Source: Microbacterium natoriense (GTDB taxonomy: Bacteria; Actinomycetota; Actinomycetes; Actinomycetales; Microbacteriaceae). From it: a DNA stretch of 64,000 nucleotides. Below are positions 1 through 8,453 of this stretch, piece by piece. The stretch spans positions 2,294,001 through 2,358,000 of the forward strand of contig NZ_JAUSXV010000001.1 of the NCBI RefSeq assembly GCF_030816295.1. Reading direction: 5' to 3'. How positions within the stretch are numbered: position 1 is the first letter of the stretch; the number at the start of each line of letters is the position of its first letter. The notes under the pieces were generated by a model, which did no database searches, was not told the origin of the DNA, and worked only from the letters and a program-made list of their open reading frames with translations. Made by a program: the position numbers and the translations under genes.

Positions 1-686
1 TCGACGCGACCACGAACGAGGTGCTGAGCACTTCGGCGCGCGGACAGGACGGCGTGCTGCCTGCTCTGCTCGCCGTGCAGCAGCCCCAGCAGATGGTGGA
101 TCCGACTCAGTCGACCGTCTTCACGGTGGCCGCGGAGTGCCTCCCGGTCGGATCGAGCGTCGTCCTGACGCTGCCGGCGTCGAGTGCTGAGACGCACCCG
201 AGCGTCCTCTACATCGAGACCATCGCCGAGCTCCCGACCACAGCCTCGGGCAGCGATGTCGACGCGACCAAGGGCATGCCCGAGGTCAAGCTGGACGAAT
301 CCGGCTCACCGACCATCACGATTCCCGACGGAGACGCGCCCACCGAGACGCAGGTCGCGGTTCTCAAGGAGGGCGACGGACCGGTCGTGGCATCCGGCGA
401 TCTGGTCACGGTGCAGTATCGCGGTGTGAAGTGGTCGGACGGCACTGAGTTCGACTCCAGCTGGAGCCGCGACGCCGAGCCCGCACAGTTCCAGACCACG
501 AGCGTGGTCACCGGCTTCAAGACCGCGCTCGAGGGTCAGAAGGTCGGCTCGCAGGTGGTCGTCGTCATGCCGCCGAAGGACGGCTACGGCGAGGGTGAAA
601 TCAACGACACCGATCTGAAGGGCGAGACCCTCGTGTTCGTCGTGGACATTCTCGGCACGACTCCGATCGAGGTCGCCGCCCAGTAG
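1..686 (+). CDS. FKBP-type peptidyl-prolyl isomerase, 5' end cut by the window
   Basis: The reading frame is open from base 3, so the true start lies outside the window. The last ~110 residues form an FKBP domain: VTVQYRGVKWSDGTEFDSSW, then a VTGFKTALEGQKVGSQ segment and a closing FVVDILGT strand. Such domains catalyse cis-trans isomerisation of prolyl bonds. About 115 visible residues precede the domain, so this is a long, multi-part protein and not the single-domain form found at 60891. Actinobacterial relatives of this length are often secreted lipoproteins, but the N-terminus that would show this is missing. It is followed 37 bases later by dxr, which has its own promoter box. Confidence 0.85.
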   Translation, partial: DATTNEVLSTSARGQDGVLPALLAVQQPQQMVDPTQSTVFTVAAECLPVGSSVVLTLPASSAETHPSVLYIETIAELPTTASGSDVDATKGMPEVKLDESGSPTITIPDGDAPTETQVAVLKEGDGPVVASGDLVTVQYRGVKWSDGTEFDSSWSRDAEPAQFQTTSVVTGFKTALEGQKVGSQVVVVMPPKDGYGEGEINDTDLKGETLVFVVDILGTTPIEVAAQ

Positions 687-723
687 TCGCGGCGGGGCCG
701 AGGGCGTGTCATAGGCTGGCGGC

Positions 724-1806
724 ATGCGTCGCATCATCGTCCTCGGCTCCACCGGCTCTATCGGCACGCAGGCGCTCGACGTCATCCGCGCCAACCCGCG
801 CCGCTTCGAACTCGTCGGCCTCGCCGCGGGCACGAACGCGGAGATGCTCGCCGAACAGGCACAGCAGTTCCGGGTCGAGGACACGGCTCTGGGCGCGGTC
901 GACGCCGAGCAGCTGGTGCGCGATGTCGACGCCGACGTGGTGCTCAACGCCATCACGGGGTCCATCGGCCTCGGGTGCACCCTGGCCGCACTGAAAGCAG
1001 GGCGAACGCTCGCTCTCGCCAACAAGGAATCGCTCATCGTCGGAGGCGACCTCGTGCAGGCCGCCGCGGCGCCAGGGCAGATCGTGCCGGTCGATTCCGA
1101 GCATTCCGCGCTCGCCCAGGCACTGCGCAGCGGCACGCACGACGAGGTCCGGCGGCTGGTGGTGACGGCATCCGGCGGTCCCTTCCGAGGCCGCACTCGC
1201 GCCGAGATGCAGGACATCACCCCACAGGAAGCTCTCGCTCACCCGACCTGGGACATGGGCCGCGTCGTCACCACGAACTCCGCGACCCTCGTGAACAAGG
1301 GCCTCGAGGTCATCGAAGCCCACCTGTTGTTCGACATCGACTACGACGACATCGACGTGGTCGTGCACCCGCAGTCGATCGTGCACTCCATGGTCGAGTT
1401 CATCGACGGATCGACGATCGCGCAGGCGTCGCCGCCCGACATGCGGCTGCCGATCTCGCTCGGCCTCGATTGGCCGAATCGCGTCGGCGGCGTTGGGCGT
1501 CCGCTCGACTGGACGCGGGCCACTTCCTGGACCTTCGAACCGCTGGACGATGCGGCATTCCCCGCCGTCGCGCTGGCGAAGTCGGTCGGCCGAGCGGGCG
1601 CGACGTTCCCCGCGGTCTACAACGCGGCCAACGAGCAGGCGGTCGACGCCTTCCACGAGGGGCGGCTGTCATTCCTTGGCATCACCGACACCATCGCCCG
1701 TGTGGTGGACGCGCATGAGCCACCGGCCGCCCTGACCGTCGAATCTCTGGGCGAGGCCGAGCTCTGGGCGCGCCGCAAGGCGGATGCGTTGATCGCCGCG
1801 TCCTGA
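724..1806 (+). CDS. dxr: 1-deoxy-D-xylulose-5-phosphate reductoisomerase
   Basis: Second step of the MEP isoprenoid pathway: NADPH-dependent rearrangement and reduction of DXP to MEP, in the cytoplasm. The N-terminus has the Rossmann dinucleotide loop [10 protein letters not shown] at residues 5-14. The metal/substrate region VDSEHSA and the conserved ATWD-like PTWDMG segment are present. The 360-residue length is slightly short of the usual ~390. A TAGGCT box at 712-717 ends six bases before the ATG with no Shine-Dalgarno, so the mRNA is probably leaderless. ispG, another MEP-pathway gene, lies 6.6 kb downstream with rip1 between them, the usual actinobacterial clustering. Confidence 0.95.
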   Translation: MRRIIVLGSTGSIGTQALDVIRANPRRFELVGLAAGTNAEMLAEQAQQFRVEDTALGAVDAEQLVRDVDADVVLNAITGSIGLGCTLAALKAGRTLALANKESLIVGGDLVQAAAAPGQIVPVDSEHSALAQALRSGTHDEVRRLVVTASGGPFRGRTRAEMQDITPQEALAHPTWDMGRVVTTNSATLVNKGLEVIEAHLLFDIDYDDIDVVVHPQSIVHSMVEFIDGSTIAQASPPDMRLPISLGLDWPNRVGGVGRPLDWTRATSWTFEPLDDAAFPAVALAKSVGRAGATFPAVYNAANEQAVDAFHEGRLSFLGITDTIARVVDAHEPPAALTVESLGEAELWARRKADALIAAS

Positions 1807-1820
1807 CCGCGGTGCGGGGC

Positions 1821-1850
1821 GTTCGTCTCGCTGCGCTCGCTTCACGACCG
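1821..1850. repeat. Short interspersed repeat, copy 1 (dxr/murE gap)
   Basis: The 90-base gap between the convergent dxr and murE contains a stretch that begins gttcgtctcgctgcgctcgc and ends in cacgaccg. It matches a stretch at 16867-16896 at most positions, and a weaker version lies at 16914-16941. This looks like a small dispersed intergenic repeat. Its function is not evident. Confidence 0.5.
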
Positions 1851-1897
1851 GCGCGAGGCGTTCCTCTCACCGCCCTCGATCGACGACAGAGCCGGGC

Positions 1898-3520
1898 TCA
1901 GTCCTCGGGCGGGTACGGGACCGGCCAGTGCGACTCGGGCACCGGCCAGCCTGCGGCCTTCAGCGCTCGGCGGGCGAGCTCGCGCGCGGAGTATGGCGTG
2001 CGGACTCCGCGGATGTCGCGGTAGTCCTGATGTCCGGGGCCTGCCCACAGGATCGCGTCACCCTCGCCGACCAGGTCGACAGCGGCGATGATCGCCTTCT
2101 CCGGGGGAGAGTACTCGTGGATCTCGGCATCCGGTCGTGCTCTGCGCGCGCCCTCGACGAGCGTCGCCCTGATCGAATCGGGGTCCTCGAAGCGCGGGTG
2201 GTGATCGGTGACGACGAGGATGTCGCTTCCCTCGACGGCGGTGCGCGCCATGTCGAAGCGCTTGCTGGCATCGCGATCGCCGTCGGCGCCGAAGAGCATG
2301 AGCACCCGCCCGGGCGTCACCCGTCGGACCGCGGCGAGAGTCTTCTCGAAGGCATCGGGGGAGTGCCCGAAATCGACGAACACGGCGGGGCCCGCCTCGC
2401 CCGAGACGAGCTGTGTGCGGCCCGGCAGGTAGGCGCGGATGCCGCCATCGCGATCGAGCGCGTCGACGATGCGGTCCCAGGCGTAGCCGCCTTCGAGCAG
2501 CATGACGATCGCGAGCGCTGCGTTCGCGGCCATGTGCGGCCCGATCACGGGCACGGTCGTGGTGAGCACTCCTGCGGGCCCGGTCATCGTGAAAGTCGTG
2601 CCCGCGGCGCGCTCGTCGTCGATCGTGACGACCCAGTCGGCGCGCGCAGCAGCAGCGCGATCCGCGGCGATCGAGGGGGTTCCGACTGTGACGACGGGGA
2701 TCTCGGCGCGCTCGACGACGGTGGCACCGGACGGCGAGTCGAGGCAGACGACGCCGCGACGGGCGCGGTCGGGCCGGAAGAGAGGCAGCTTCGCCTCGAA
2801 GTACTCCTCCATGTCGGCGTAGTCGTCGAGATGGTCGTGACTGAGGTTGGTGAAGCCGGCGACATCGAAGAGGATGCCGTCGACGCGATGGCGCGAGAGC
2901 GCCTGGGCGCTGACCTCGACCGCCACAGCTTCGACGTCGCGCTCGCGCATGAGGGCCAGCAGTGCATGCATCTCGGACGCTTCGGGCGTGGTGAGACGCG
3001 ACACGATAACTTCGCCGGCGATGTGCCGTTCGGCAGTCGACGACAGGCCGGTGACGACGCCGATCTGGTCGAGGACACCTTCGAGCAGGTGCGAGACGCT
3101 GGTCTTGCCGTTCGTGCCGGTGGTGGCGAACAGCAGGGGAAGGCTGTCGTCGGCGCCGGTGCCGTAGACCCACGCGCTGAGTGCGCCGAGAACGCCACGA
3201 GGATCGTCGACCACGATGATCGGGAGTCCGGCCGGCGCGGCGATATCGGCGCCGGCGGCATCGGTGATGATCGCGACCGCGCCCTTCTCCGCAGCGGTCA
3301 CGGAGAACTCGGCACCATGGCGGTTCACGCCCTGGATCGCGACGAACGCCTCGCCTGCGCGCAGGTCGGCGGTGGCGAGGGTGATCCCCGACAGCGCGAT
3401 TCCGGTCAAGTCGCCGCGCACATCACGGGCGAATCGTGTGGCGAGTTCGGACAGCTCACGCCGGGGCGGGTTCGCGGGGCGGAGCACGGGAGGCAGGCTC
3501 GGTTGTTGTTCAATCGACAT
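1898..3520 (-). CDS. murE: UDP-N-acetylmuramyl-tripeptide synthetase (MurE family)
   Basis: Cytoplasmic ATP-dependent ligase that adds the third amino acid to UDP-MurNAc-L-Ala-D-Glu during peptidoglycan synthesis. The Mur ligase ATP loop TTGTNGKTS is visible near residue 135, followed by the central-domain HLDDYAD-type region and a C-terminal ligase domain. Length (540) is normal. The family's substrate motif DNPR, which recognises meso-diaminopimelate, reads HHPR at residues 440-443 (bases 2192-2203), so the third residue is probably not meso-DAP. The start at 3520 has a good ribosome site (ggagggg). It is a lone minus-strand gene here, away from a dcw cluster. Confidence 0.9.
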   Translation of the reverse strand: MSIEQQPSLPPVLRPANPPRRELSELATRFARDVRGDLTGIALSGITLATADLRAGEAFVAIQGVNRHGAEFSVTAAEKGAVAIITDAAGADIAAPAGLPIIVVDDPRGVLGALSAWVYGTGADDSLPLLFATTGTNGKTSVSHLLEGVLDQIGVVTGLSSTAERHIAGEVIVSRLTTPEASEMHALLALMRERDVEAVAVEVSAQALSRHRVDGILFDVAGFTNLSHDHLDDYADMEEYFEAKLPLFRPDRARRGVVCLDSPSGATVVERAEIPVVTVGTPSIAADRAAAARADWVVTIDDERAAGTTFTMTGPAGVLTTTVPVIGPHMAANAALAIVMLLEGGYAWDRIVDALDRDGGIRAYLPGRTQLVSGEAGPAVFVDFGHSPDAFEKTLAAVRRVTPGRVLMLFGADGDRDASKRFDMARTAVEGSDILVVTDHHPRFEDPDSIRATLVEGARRARPDAEIHEYSPPEKAIIAAVDLVGEGDAILWAGPGHQDYRDIRGVRTPYSARELARRALKAAGWPVPESHWPVPYPPED

Positions 3521-3568
3521 GTCCCCTCCATGTTCTCACGGCCACGCGGGATGAACGGATCGGCACGA

Positions 3569-3600
3569 CGTCCGCTCCCGCCACGCGGCGGGAGCGGACG
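3569..3600 (-). terminator. Hairpin terminator after the YcnI gene
   Basis: Perfect 14-bp inverted repeat (3569-3582 with 3587-3600) around the 4-base loop acgc, five bases beyond the stop of the minus-strand YcnI gene. No T-run follows on the minus strand. Confidence 0.7.
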
Positions 3601-3605
3601 ACTGT

Positions 3606-4259
3606 TCAGGCGCGGCGTCGGTAGGCGAGAACGGAGATCACCAGCGCGGCGAGCCCCGCGGCGAGACCGGTTCCGCCCAGGATCCCGCCCAGAGGGTCGG
3701 GAGCGGGGGCGGATTCGGCTGCCGCCGCGTCCGTGCCGCCGTGCCCGCTCTCGTGCCCGTCGCTCTCGGCCGCGGCGACCGTGACGACGGGCGCCGGGTT
3801 GTCGAGGTTGTGCGGGTCCTCGCCGTCTTCCGCGAGCTGGGTCCACTCGGTGCTTCCCTCGACGCACGTCTGCACGACGGGGAAGGCGAGCGTCTCGGGG
3901 GTGTCCTCATCGAGGCCGATCGACATGCTCACGGCTCCTCGGAGATCGATCGGCACCGGCGTGACCGCGGTATAGGTGACGGCGCTGACCAGGCCGTCGT
4001 CTCCTCGCTCGACATCGATGGACCAATCGCTGTCCATGGTGGGCGCGACCGAGGCGAGGCCCTCGGGCATCGTGATCTTCAGCGAGGTCGTTGGTGACGA
4101 CTCGCAACCGTGCGAGAAGGCGAAGGTGAGCACGCCGTGCTCGCCCGCGGCGATCTCGTCCGGGGTCACGGTGACGTGGGCGCTCGCGGCGAGAGGCGCG
4201 GCGATCGCGATGAGAGCGCCGCCGATGAGACCGACGGTGAGCGTGGTGGTGGAACGCAT
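3606..4259 (-). CDS. YcnI-like (DUF1775) copper-associated exported protein
   Basis: Secreted or membrane-anchored protein of the YcnI family, which is linked to copper handling. A signal peptide ends ...PLAASA, so the mature chain would begin with histidine (HVTVTPDEI). A mature N-terminal His is the copper ligand in the characterised Bacillus YcnI. Other family features are the acidic residues near the start, a single Trp in STEWTQ near residue 140, and two Cys. The C-terminus has a transmembrane helix and RRRA tail. The linker before it contains HESGHGG, a possible extra metal site. The start at 4259 has an aaggag ribosome site. The gene is downstream of the His-rich membrane gene at 4916 and probably co-transcribed. 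Confidence 0.85.
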   Translation of the reverse strand: MRSTTTLTVGLIGGALIAIAAPLAASAHVTVTPDEIAAGEHGVLTFAFSHGCESSPTTSLKITMPEGLASVAPTMDSDWSIDVERGDDGLVSAVTYTAVTPVPIDLRGAVSMSIGLDEDTPETLAFPVVQTCVEGSTEWTQLAEDGEDPHNLDNPAPVVTVAAAESDGHESGHGGTDAAAAESAPAPDPLGGILGGTGLAAGLAALVISVLAYRRRA

Positions 4260-4349
4260 GGTGAAACTCCTTGATTGCAGAGGAAGCGGGCGCGCGGAAT
4301 GGCGCGAGAACCCGCGGGATGAGCGCCGGCGAGAGCGGGCGCAGTGCGA

Positions 4350-4916
4350 TCAGGAGAGGAGCGGGGGGCCGCGGCGGGAGACGGCGGAGCTGTGCGCCGC
4401 GTGGATGAGCGGATGCCGGTGCGAGACGAGTGCGGCAGGACGGCGGTGATCGGCAGGAACTGTGAGGTCTGAATGCTGCACGAGTGCGAGCATCCACCCG
4501 GCGATCATGCGCACCAGGGACTCGCCGTGCCAGAGCAGGGCTGTTGTGGCGACGGCGGCGAGGACGTGCCCCGCGATCATCGCGAGGTCGGGGAGGGCCG
4601 CCATCGACACCGGACCGAGCGGGAGCATCCCGTGCTGATGTCCGAGCTCGACCGCCGAGCCGGTCGGTGCTCCGAGCAGTTGGAACACGACGTGGAATGC
4701 GGCTTGGCTGATGAGGACTGTGAGCGCCATTCTCGACTTCGACACCCGTGCGCCGATCAGCGCGGCGGCGAGAGGGAGGAGCAGCACGGCTGCAGAGACT
4801 ACGAGCAGCGGATGCGGAGCTGCTCCGCCGGCGAAGGTGTGCGACACCGCGGCCAGCAATGTCGCCACAGCCGACGCCGAAGCCGCGCGCAGGAGTCGCA
4901 GCTGGCGGGTCGTCAC
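4350..4916 (-). CDS. Membrane protein paired with YcnI, His-rich C-terminus
   Basis: 188-residue protein with about five hydrophobic segments. His/Met-rich loops include ELGHQHGM, and a His-rich tail runs from about residue 155 (VPADHRRP, SHRHPLIHAAH). I do not recognise a named family with certainty. The position immediately upstream of the YcnI gene suggests a copper-related role. The GTG start at 4914-4916 is chosen because a TAGGCT box (4928-4923 on the minus strand) ends six bases before it, the leaderless spacing seen across the window. It is divergent from rip1, and the two promoters share the 57-base gap. Confidence 0.65.
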   Translation of the reverse strand: MTTRQLRLLRAASASAVATLLAAVSHTFAGGAAPHPLLVVSAAVLLLPLAAALIGARVSKSRMALTVLISQAAFHVVFQLLGAPTGSAVELGHQHGMLPLGPVSMAALPDLAMIAGHVLAAVATTALLWHGESLVRMIAGWMLALVQHSDLTVPADHRRPAALVSHRHPLIHAAHSSAVSRRGPPLLS

Positions 4917-4973
4917 GGAACCAGCCTAGGCGGTATGGGCGGATTCCTAGGCTGGGCCCACTAGCGTGGGCGT

Positions 4974-6290
4974 GTGGAAACACTGCTCTATGTGGGCGGC
5001 ATCCTGTTCATGCTCATCGGCCTCGGCTTGTCGATCGGCCTGCACGAGGTCGGCCATCTCCTCCCTGCGAAGCTCTTCGGCGTGCGCGTCGGCCAGTACA
5101 TGATCGGCTTCGGCCCGCGTCTGTGGTCGAAGCGCATCGGCGAGACCGAGTACGGATTCAAACTGCTGCCGCTGGGCGGATTCATCTCGATGTCGGGGAT
5201 GTACCCGGCATCGAAGACGACGGGCCCCGCGAAGGGGATCTTCCGCACGCTCGTGCAGGATGCCCGCACCGCTAACGACGAGACGATCGCCGATGGCGAG
5301 GAGGACCGGGTCTTCTACCGGTTGCCGGTCTGGAAGCGCGTCGTCGTGATGCTCGGCGGCCCGGTCATGAACCTGATCCTGGCGACCGTGATCTTCACGG
5401 TGCTCGTCTCGGGCATCGGCGTGCAGCAGGGGACCACGACTATCGCCTCGGTGAGCGAATGCGTGCTCCCGGCAGGTTCCACGGCGACCGAGTGCACGGC
5501 CGACGACCCGAAGTCGCCGGCGGCGGAGGCGGGGATCCAGCCGGGTGATGTGCTGGTGTCGATCGACGGTGCCCCGGTGTCGACCTTCGCCGAGGCGACG
5601 GCGATTGTGCAGGCGTCGCCGGGGAAGGACCTCGCCGTCGTCGTTGATCGTGACGGCGAGGCGAAGAACCTCACGGTGACGCCGATCGCTGCCGAGCGCA
5701 GCATCACCGATGCGGGCGGGCGGCCCTTCGTCGACGACAAGGGCGTGCAGGTCGTGAAGACCGTCGGCTATGTCGGGATGGGCGCTCAGATGGGCTTCGT
5801 GCAGCAGCCGCTGACAGCGGGGCCGCAGATGACCGCCGACAGCACGGCGCGCGTCGCCTCGCTGATCGTGAACCTGCCGATGAAGCTGTGGGACGTCGGC
5901 GTCTCACTCGTCACGGGTAGCGAGCGCGATCCCGACGGACCGCTGAGCGTCATCGGCGTGGGACGCCTCGCCGGTGAGGTCGCGGCAACCGACGCTCCGG
6001 TCCTGAGCCGATTGTCAGGGCTGCTGGGTCTTCTGGGCTCGCTCAACATCGCGCTGTTCGTCTTCAACATGATCCCGCTGCTGCCGCTCGACGGCGGACA
6101 CATCATCGTCGCGCTGTGGGACGGCATCAAGCGGGTGTGGGCGAAGATCTTCCGTCGTCCGCCGCCCGCACCCGTGGATGCCACCAAGCTCGTGCCGCTG
6201 ACCGTCGTCGTGGCGACTGTGCTGATCGCGATGGGCGCCCTTCTGCTGGCCGCCGACCTGTTCAACCCGATCGACATCCTCGGGGGCTGA
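4974..6290 (+). CDS. rip1: Site-2 intramembrane metalloprotease (RseP/Rip1 family)
   Basis: Membrane-embedded zinc protease of family M50 that cuts transmembrane substrates such as anti-sigma factors in regulated intramembrane proteolysis. The zinc motif HEVGH is at residues 24-28 in the first helix. A PDZ domain sits near residues 165-235 (SPAAEAGIQPGDVLVSIDG). The second catalytic motif LLPLDGGH is near residue 370 before the last helices. The 438-residue length is typical. The GTG start has a TAGCGT box at 4962-4967 six bases upstream and no Shine-Dalgarno. It sits in the dxr-rip-ispG neighbourhood, although a minus-strand gene separates it from ispG here. Confidence 0.92.
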   Translation: METLLYVGGILFMLIGLGLSIGLHEVGHLLPAKLFGVRVGQYMIGFGPRLWSKRIGETEYGFKLLPLGGFISMSGMYPASKTTGPAKGIFRTLVQDARTANDETIADGEEDRVFYRLPVWKRVVVMLGGPVMNLILATVIFTVLVSGIGVQQGTTTIASVSECVLPAGSTATECTADDPKSPAAEAGIQPGDVLVSIDGAPVSTFAEATAIVQASPGKDLAVVVDRDGEAKNLTVTPIAAERSITDAGGRPFVDDKGVQVVKTVGYVGMGAQMGFVQQPLTAGPQMTADSTARVASLIVNLPMKLWDVGVSLVTGSERDPDGPLSVIGVGRLAGEVAATDAPVLSRLSGLLGLLGSLNIALFVFNMIPLLPLDGGHIIVALWDGIKRVWAKIFRRPPPAPVDATKLVPLTVVVATVLIAMGALLLAADLFNPIDILGG

Positions 6291-6344
6291 CCGCGCTCCG
6301 GTCGTCCAGCACGCCGCAGACGAGTCGAGACATCCCGCCCGAGC

Positions 6345-8231
6345 TCAGGTGAGTGCGTGGGCGGTGAGCCGTTCGAGGGTGCGGATGCCGTCGCGCGACA
6401 GTATCGACTCGAGGTGGCCCTGTATCGAGGCGAAGCGGTCGCCGCGGAGCGAATACACGTCGCCGGTGGCCGCGTCCGCCGAGACCTCCGCGGCGCCGAC
6501 GGCGGTCGTGCCAGGGGCCACTCGCGCGGTGAATGTGTTGTAGAACCCGATCGACGCGTCCTCGCCGAACACGGGAACCGCTTTCTGCAATCCCTGGTGC
6601 GGGGTGTCGAGTGGAGCGAGCTCGAGGCCGAGACGGTCAGCGAGGATCTGGTGGCTGAGGCACACGGCGAGGAGGGGAGCGCGGCCGTCGAGCCGGCGCG
6701 CGACGACGTCCCGCATCCGTGCGATCCTGGTGTTCTCCTCGTCGCGGGGATCGCCGGGGCCGGGGCCGGCGACCACGAGATCGGCGGCGTCGATCGCAGC
6801 ATCCGTCACGTCGCTCCACGCCGAGATCGTGACTTCGAGACCGAGATGGCGCAGCTGATGCGCGAGCATCGTCGTGAACCGGTCTTCGGCATCGACGACG
6901 AGGGCGGAGCGGCCTGTGAACGGACCCGTGAAGTCCTCGCCCTGCGGGTTGAGCCAGAAATCGGCCAGCCGGGCGTTACGCGAGTCGAGAAGCGCCGCGA
7001 CCGTCTCGTCAGCAGCGAGCGACTGCGGTGGTGCTGTCGGAGCGTCGGCATCGCTGCGTGCATCGGCGTCATGATCACGGTCGACGGCTCCGATGGCACC
7101 CAGCACGCCGGCCGCCTTACCGTGCGTCTCGCTGACCTCGCCGTAGGGATCGGAGTGCCGCACGAGGGTCGCGCCGACCGGGACGCTCAGTGCGCCGTCT
7201 CGCAGGTACACGGTGCGGATGAGGATCGGGGCGTCGAGGTCGTGCCCGCCCTCGTCGTTCGGGCTGAACAGAGCGGCGACGCCGGAGTAGTACCCGCGAG
7301 GCTTCCGCTCATGTCGACGGATCACGGCGCAGGCGTTCTGCATGGGCGAACCCGTGACGGTCGGGGCGAACATGGTCTCGCGCAGGATGTCGCGTGGATC
7401 GAGTCGGCTGCGACCGCGCAGCATGTACTCGGTGTGCGTGAGCCGCGACATCTCCTTGAGATGCGGACCCGTGATGCGACCGCCGTCCGAGCACACGGCG
7501 CTCATCATCTTCAGCTCCTCGTCGACGACCATGAAGAGCTCCTCGGTCTCCTTCGTCGAGGAGAGGAACTCGACCAGCGTCTCCTTGGTCGCACCCCCGG
7601 CGGGGTGACGGAATGTGCCCGAGATCGGGTTCATCGTGACGACGCCTTCGCGGGCCACGACGTGCGCCTCGGGGCTCGCGCCCACCGCGATGTGCCCGGG
7701 GGTGAAGACGGCGAAGGTCCAGTACGCGCCGCGCTCATGGGTGAGCAGAGCCCGGAACCAGGTGAGCGCGGCTGTCCGGTCGTCGACGTCGATGTTCGCC
7801 GTGAAATCGCGCCGGATGACGAAGTTGGCTCCCTCGCCACGACCGATCTCGTCGGCGATCACGCGTTCCACGATCGCGGCGTACTCATCGTCGGCGATGT
7901 CGAATCCGGCGTCGCGCAGGGGTACGGCATCCGCCGGCAGCACATCGAGAAGCGCCGTCGTCGGAAGATGCAGGTGCTCGTCGATGACGATGCAGCGCAA
8001 AGGGGCGCCGTCGTCCTGGGCGACGAAGCCGCGCTCGCGCACTTGGCGGTATGGCACGAGGGCGAAGACCTCGTGAGGCGTGCCGCCTGCAGAAAGCGGA
8101 ATGTCGGCGAGCAGATCGACGTCGACGACGTCTCCGGAGAGCAGTTCGACGGTGTCGGCGCCGTCGCGCGCGATCAGTACGAAGGATGCCCCAGGGTCGG
8201 CGCTGAGCTCGGCGAGGCGTGAGAGGGTCAT
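6345..8231 (-). CDS. Fused anthranilate synthase / glutamine amidotransferase (TrpEG or PhzE type)
   Basis: A chorismate-utilising synthase domain (about residues 90-400) is fused to a class I glutamine amidotransferase (about 430-628) carrying the nucleophile Cys in LLAVCLSHQ and His/Glu in GHLESI. Such enzymes convert chorismate plus glutamine to anthranilate or, in PhzE, to aminodeoxyisochorismate. The segment VVTMNPISGTFRHP and the GFYNTF segment look more like PhzE-type than ordinary TrpE. The upstream Trp attenuator argues that tryptophan controls it, so a role in tryptophan supply is favoured. The start at 8231 has an aggag site 6 bases away. An upstream in-frame GTG would place the start inside the terminator. 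Which product it makes cannot be settled from sequence alone. Confidence 0.85.
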   Translation of the reverse strand: MTLSRLAELSADPGASFVLIARDGADTVELLSGDVVDVDLLADIPLSAGGTPHEVFALVPYRQVRERGFVAQDDGAPLRCIVIDEHLHLPTTALLDVLPADAVPLRDAGFDIADDEYAAIVERVIADEIGRGEGANFVIRRDFTANIDVDDRTAALTWFRALLTHERGAYWTFAVFTPGHIAVGASPEAHVVAREGVVTMNPISGTFRHPAGGATKETLVEFLSSTKETEELFMVVDEELKMMSAVCSDGGRITGPHLKEMSRLTHTEYMLRGRSRLDPRDILRETMFAPTVTGSPMQNACAVIRRHERKPRGYYSGVAALFSPNDEGGHDLDAPILIRTVYLRDGALSVPVGATLVRHSDPYGEVSETHGKAAGVLGAIGAVDRDHDADARSDADAPTAPPQSLAADETVAALLDSRNARLADFWLNPQGEDFTGPFTGRSALVVDAEDRFTTMLAHQLRHLGLEVTISAWSDVTDAAIDAADLVVAGPGPGDPRDEENTRIARMRDVVARRLDGRAPLLAVCLSHQILADRLGLELAPLDTPHQGLQKAVPVFGEDASIGFYNTFTARVAPGTTAVGAAEVSADAATGDVYSLRGDRFASIQGHLESILSRDGIRTLERLTAHALT

Positions 8232-8269
8232 CGATGTCTCCTGTGCGGGGAAGAGGCGCGGCTCAAACG

Positions 8270-8292
8270 AAAAAACCGCCCCGGAAGGCGGT
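8270..8292 (-). terminator. Attenuator terminator hairpin before the anthranilate synthase gene
   Basis: On the minus strand, segment 3 (8292-8287, accgcc) and segment 4 (8280-8275, ggcggt) pair around a 6-base loop and are followed at once by six T (8275-8270). It lies 39 bases before the synthase start codon, so it can only act as an attenuator. It is the one clear T-run intrinsic terminator I found in the window. Confidence 0.85.
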
Positions 8293-8372
8293 CTGGATTC
8301 GTGGGAACGCGAACACACCGCCTAAGAGGCGGGCCACCAGGTGCGGTTCGCGGACATGTGGTGAAAACTATC
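8275..8372 (-). promoter_or_regulatory. Tryptophan attenuator (ribosome-mediated)
   Basis: Four mutually complementary GC blocks occur in order on the minus strand: 1 = 8333-8328, 2 = 8322-8317, 3 = 8292-8287, 4 = 8280-8275. Segments 1:2 and 3:4 pair in the terminated state. 2:3 is the antiterminator. Block 1 lies at the 3' end of a tiny reading frame with tandem Trp codons, so a ribosome stalled for charged tRNA-Trp would cover block 1 and free block 2. A TAGTTT box (8370-8365) lies seven bases before the leader ATG, suggesting transcription starts at or very near the leader start codon. Confidence 0.85.
8322..8357 (-). CDS. trpL: trp leader peptide
   Basis: An 11-codon reading frame, MSANRTWWPAS, with two adjacent Trp codons (TGG TGG) at positions 7-8 and a TAG stop that overlaps attenuator block 2. 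Leader peptides with tandem Trp codons are the sensing element of ribosome-mediated attenuation in actinobacterial trp genes. The peptide itself probably has no other function. The -10-like box seven bases upstream suggests it is translated from a leaderless end. Confidence 0.85.
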   Translation of the reverse strand: MSANRTWWPAS

Positions 8373-8453
8373 ACACCGCAAGGGCCCGCCCCCTGCTCGT
8401 GACGTGCTGCTGTCATCCAGCCCGCGTGCATCCAGGCGGCGTAGGCTTGAGGC

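Noticed and set aside
1928..3784. Open frame of 618 codons on the plus strand
   Set aside because: Antisense shadow of murE. No recognisable fold and composition typical of such shadows.
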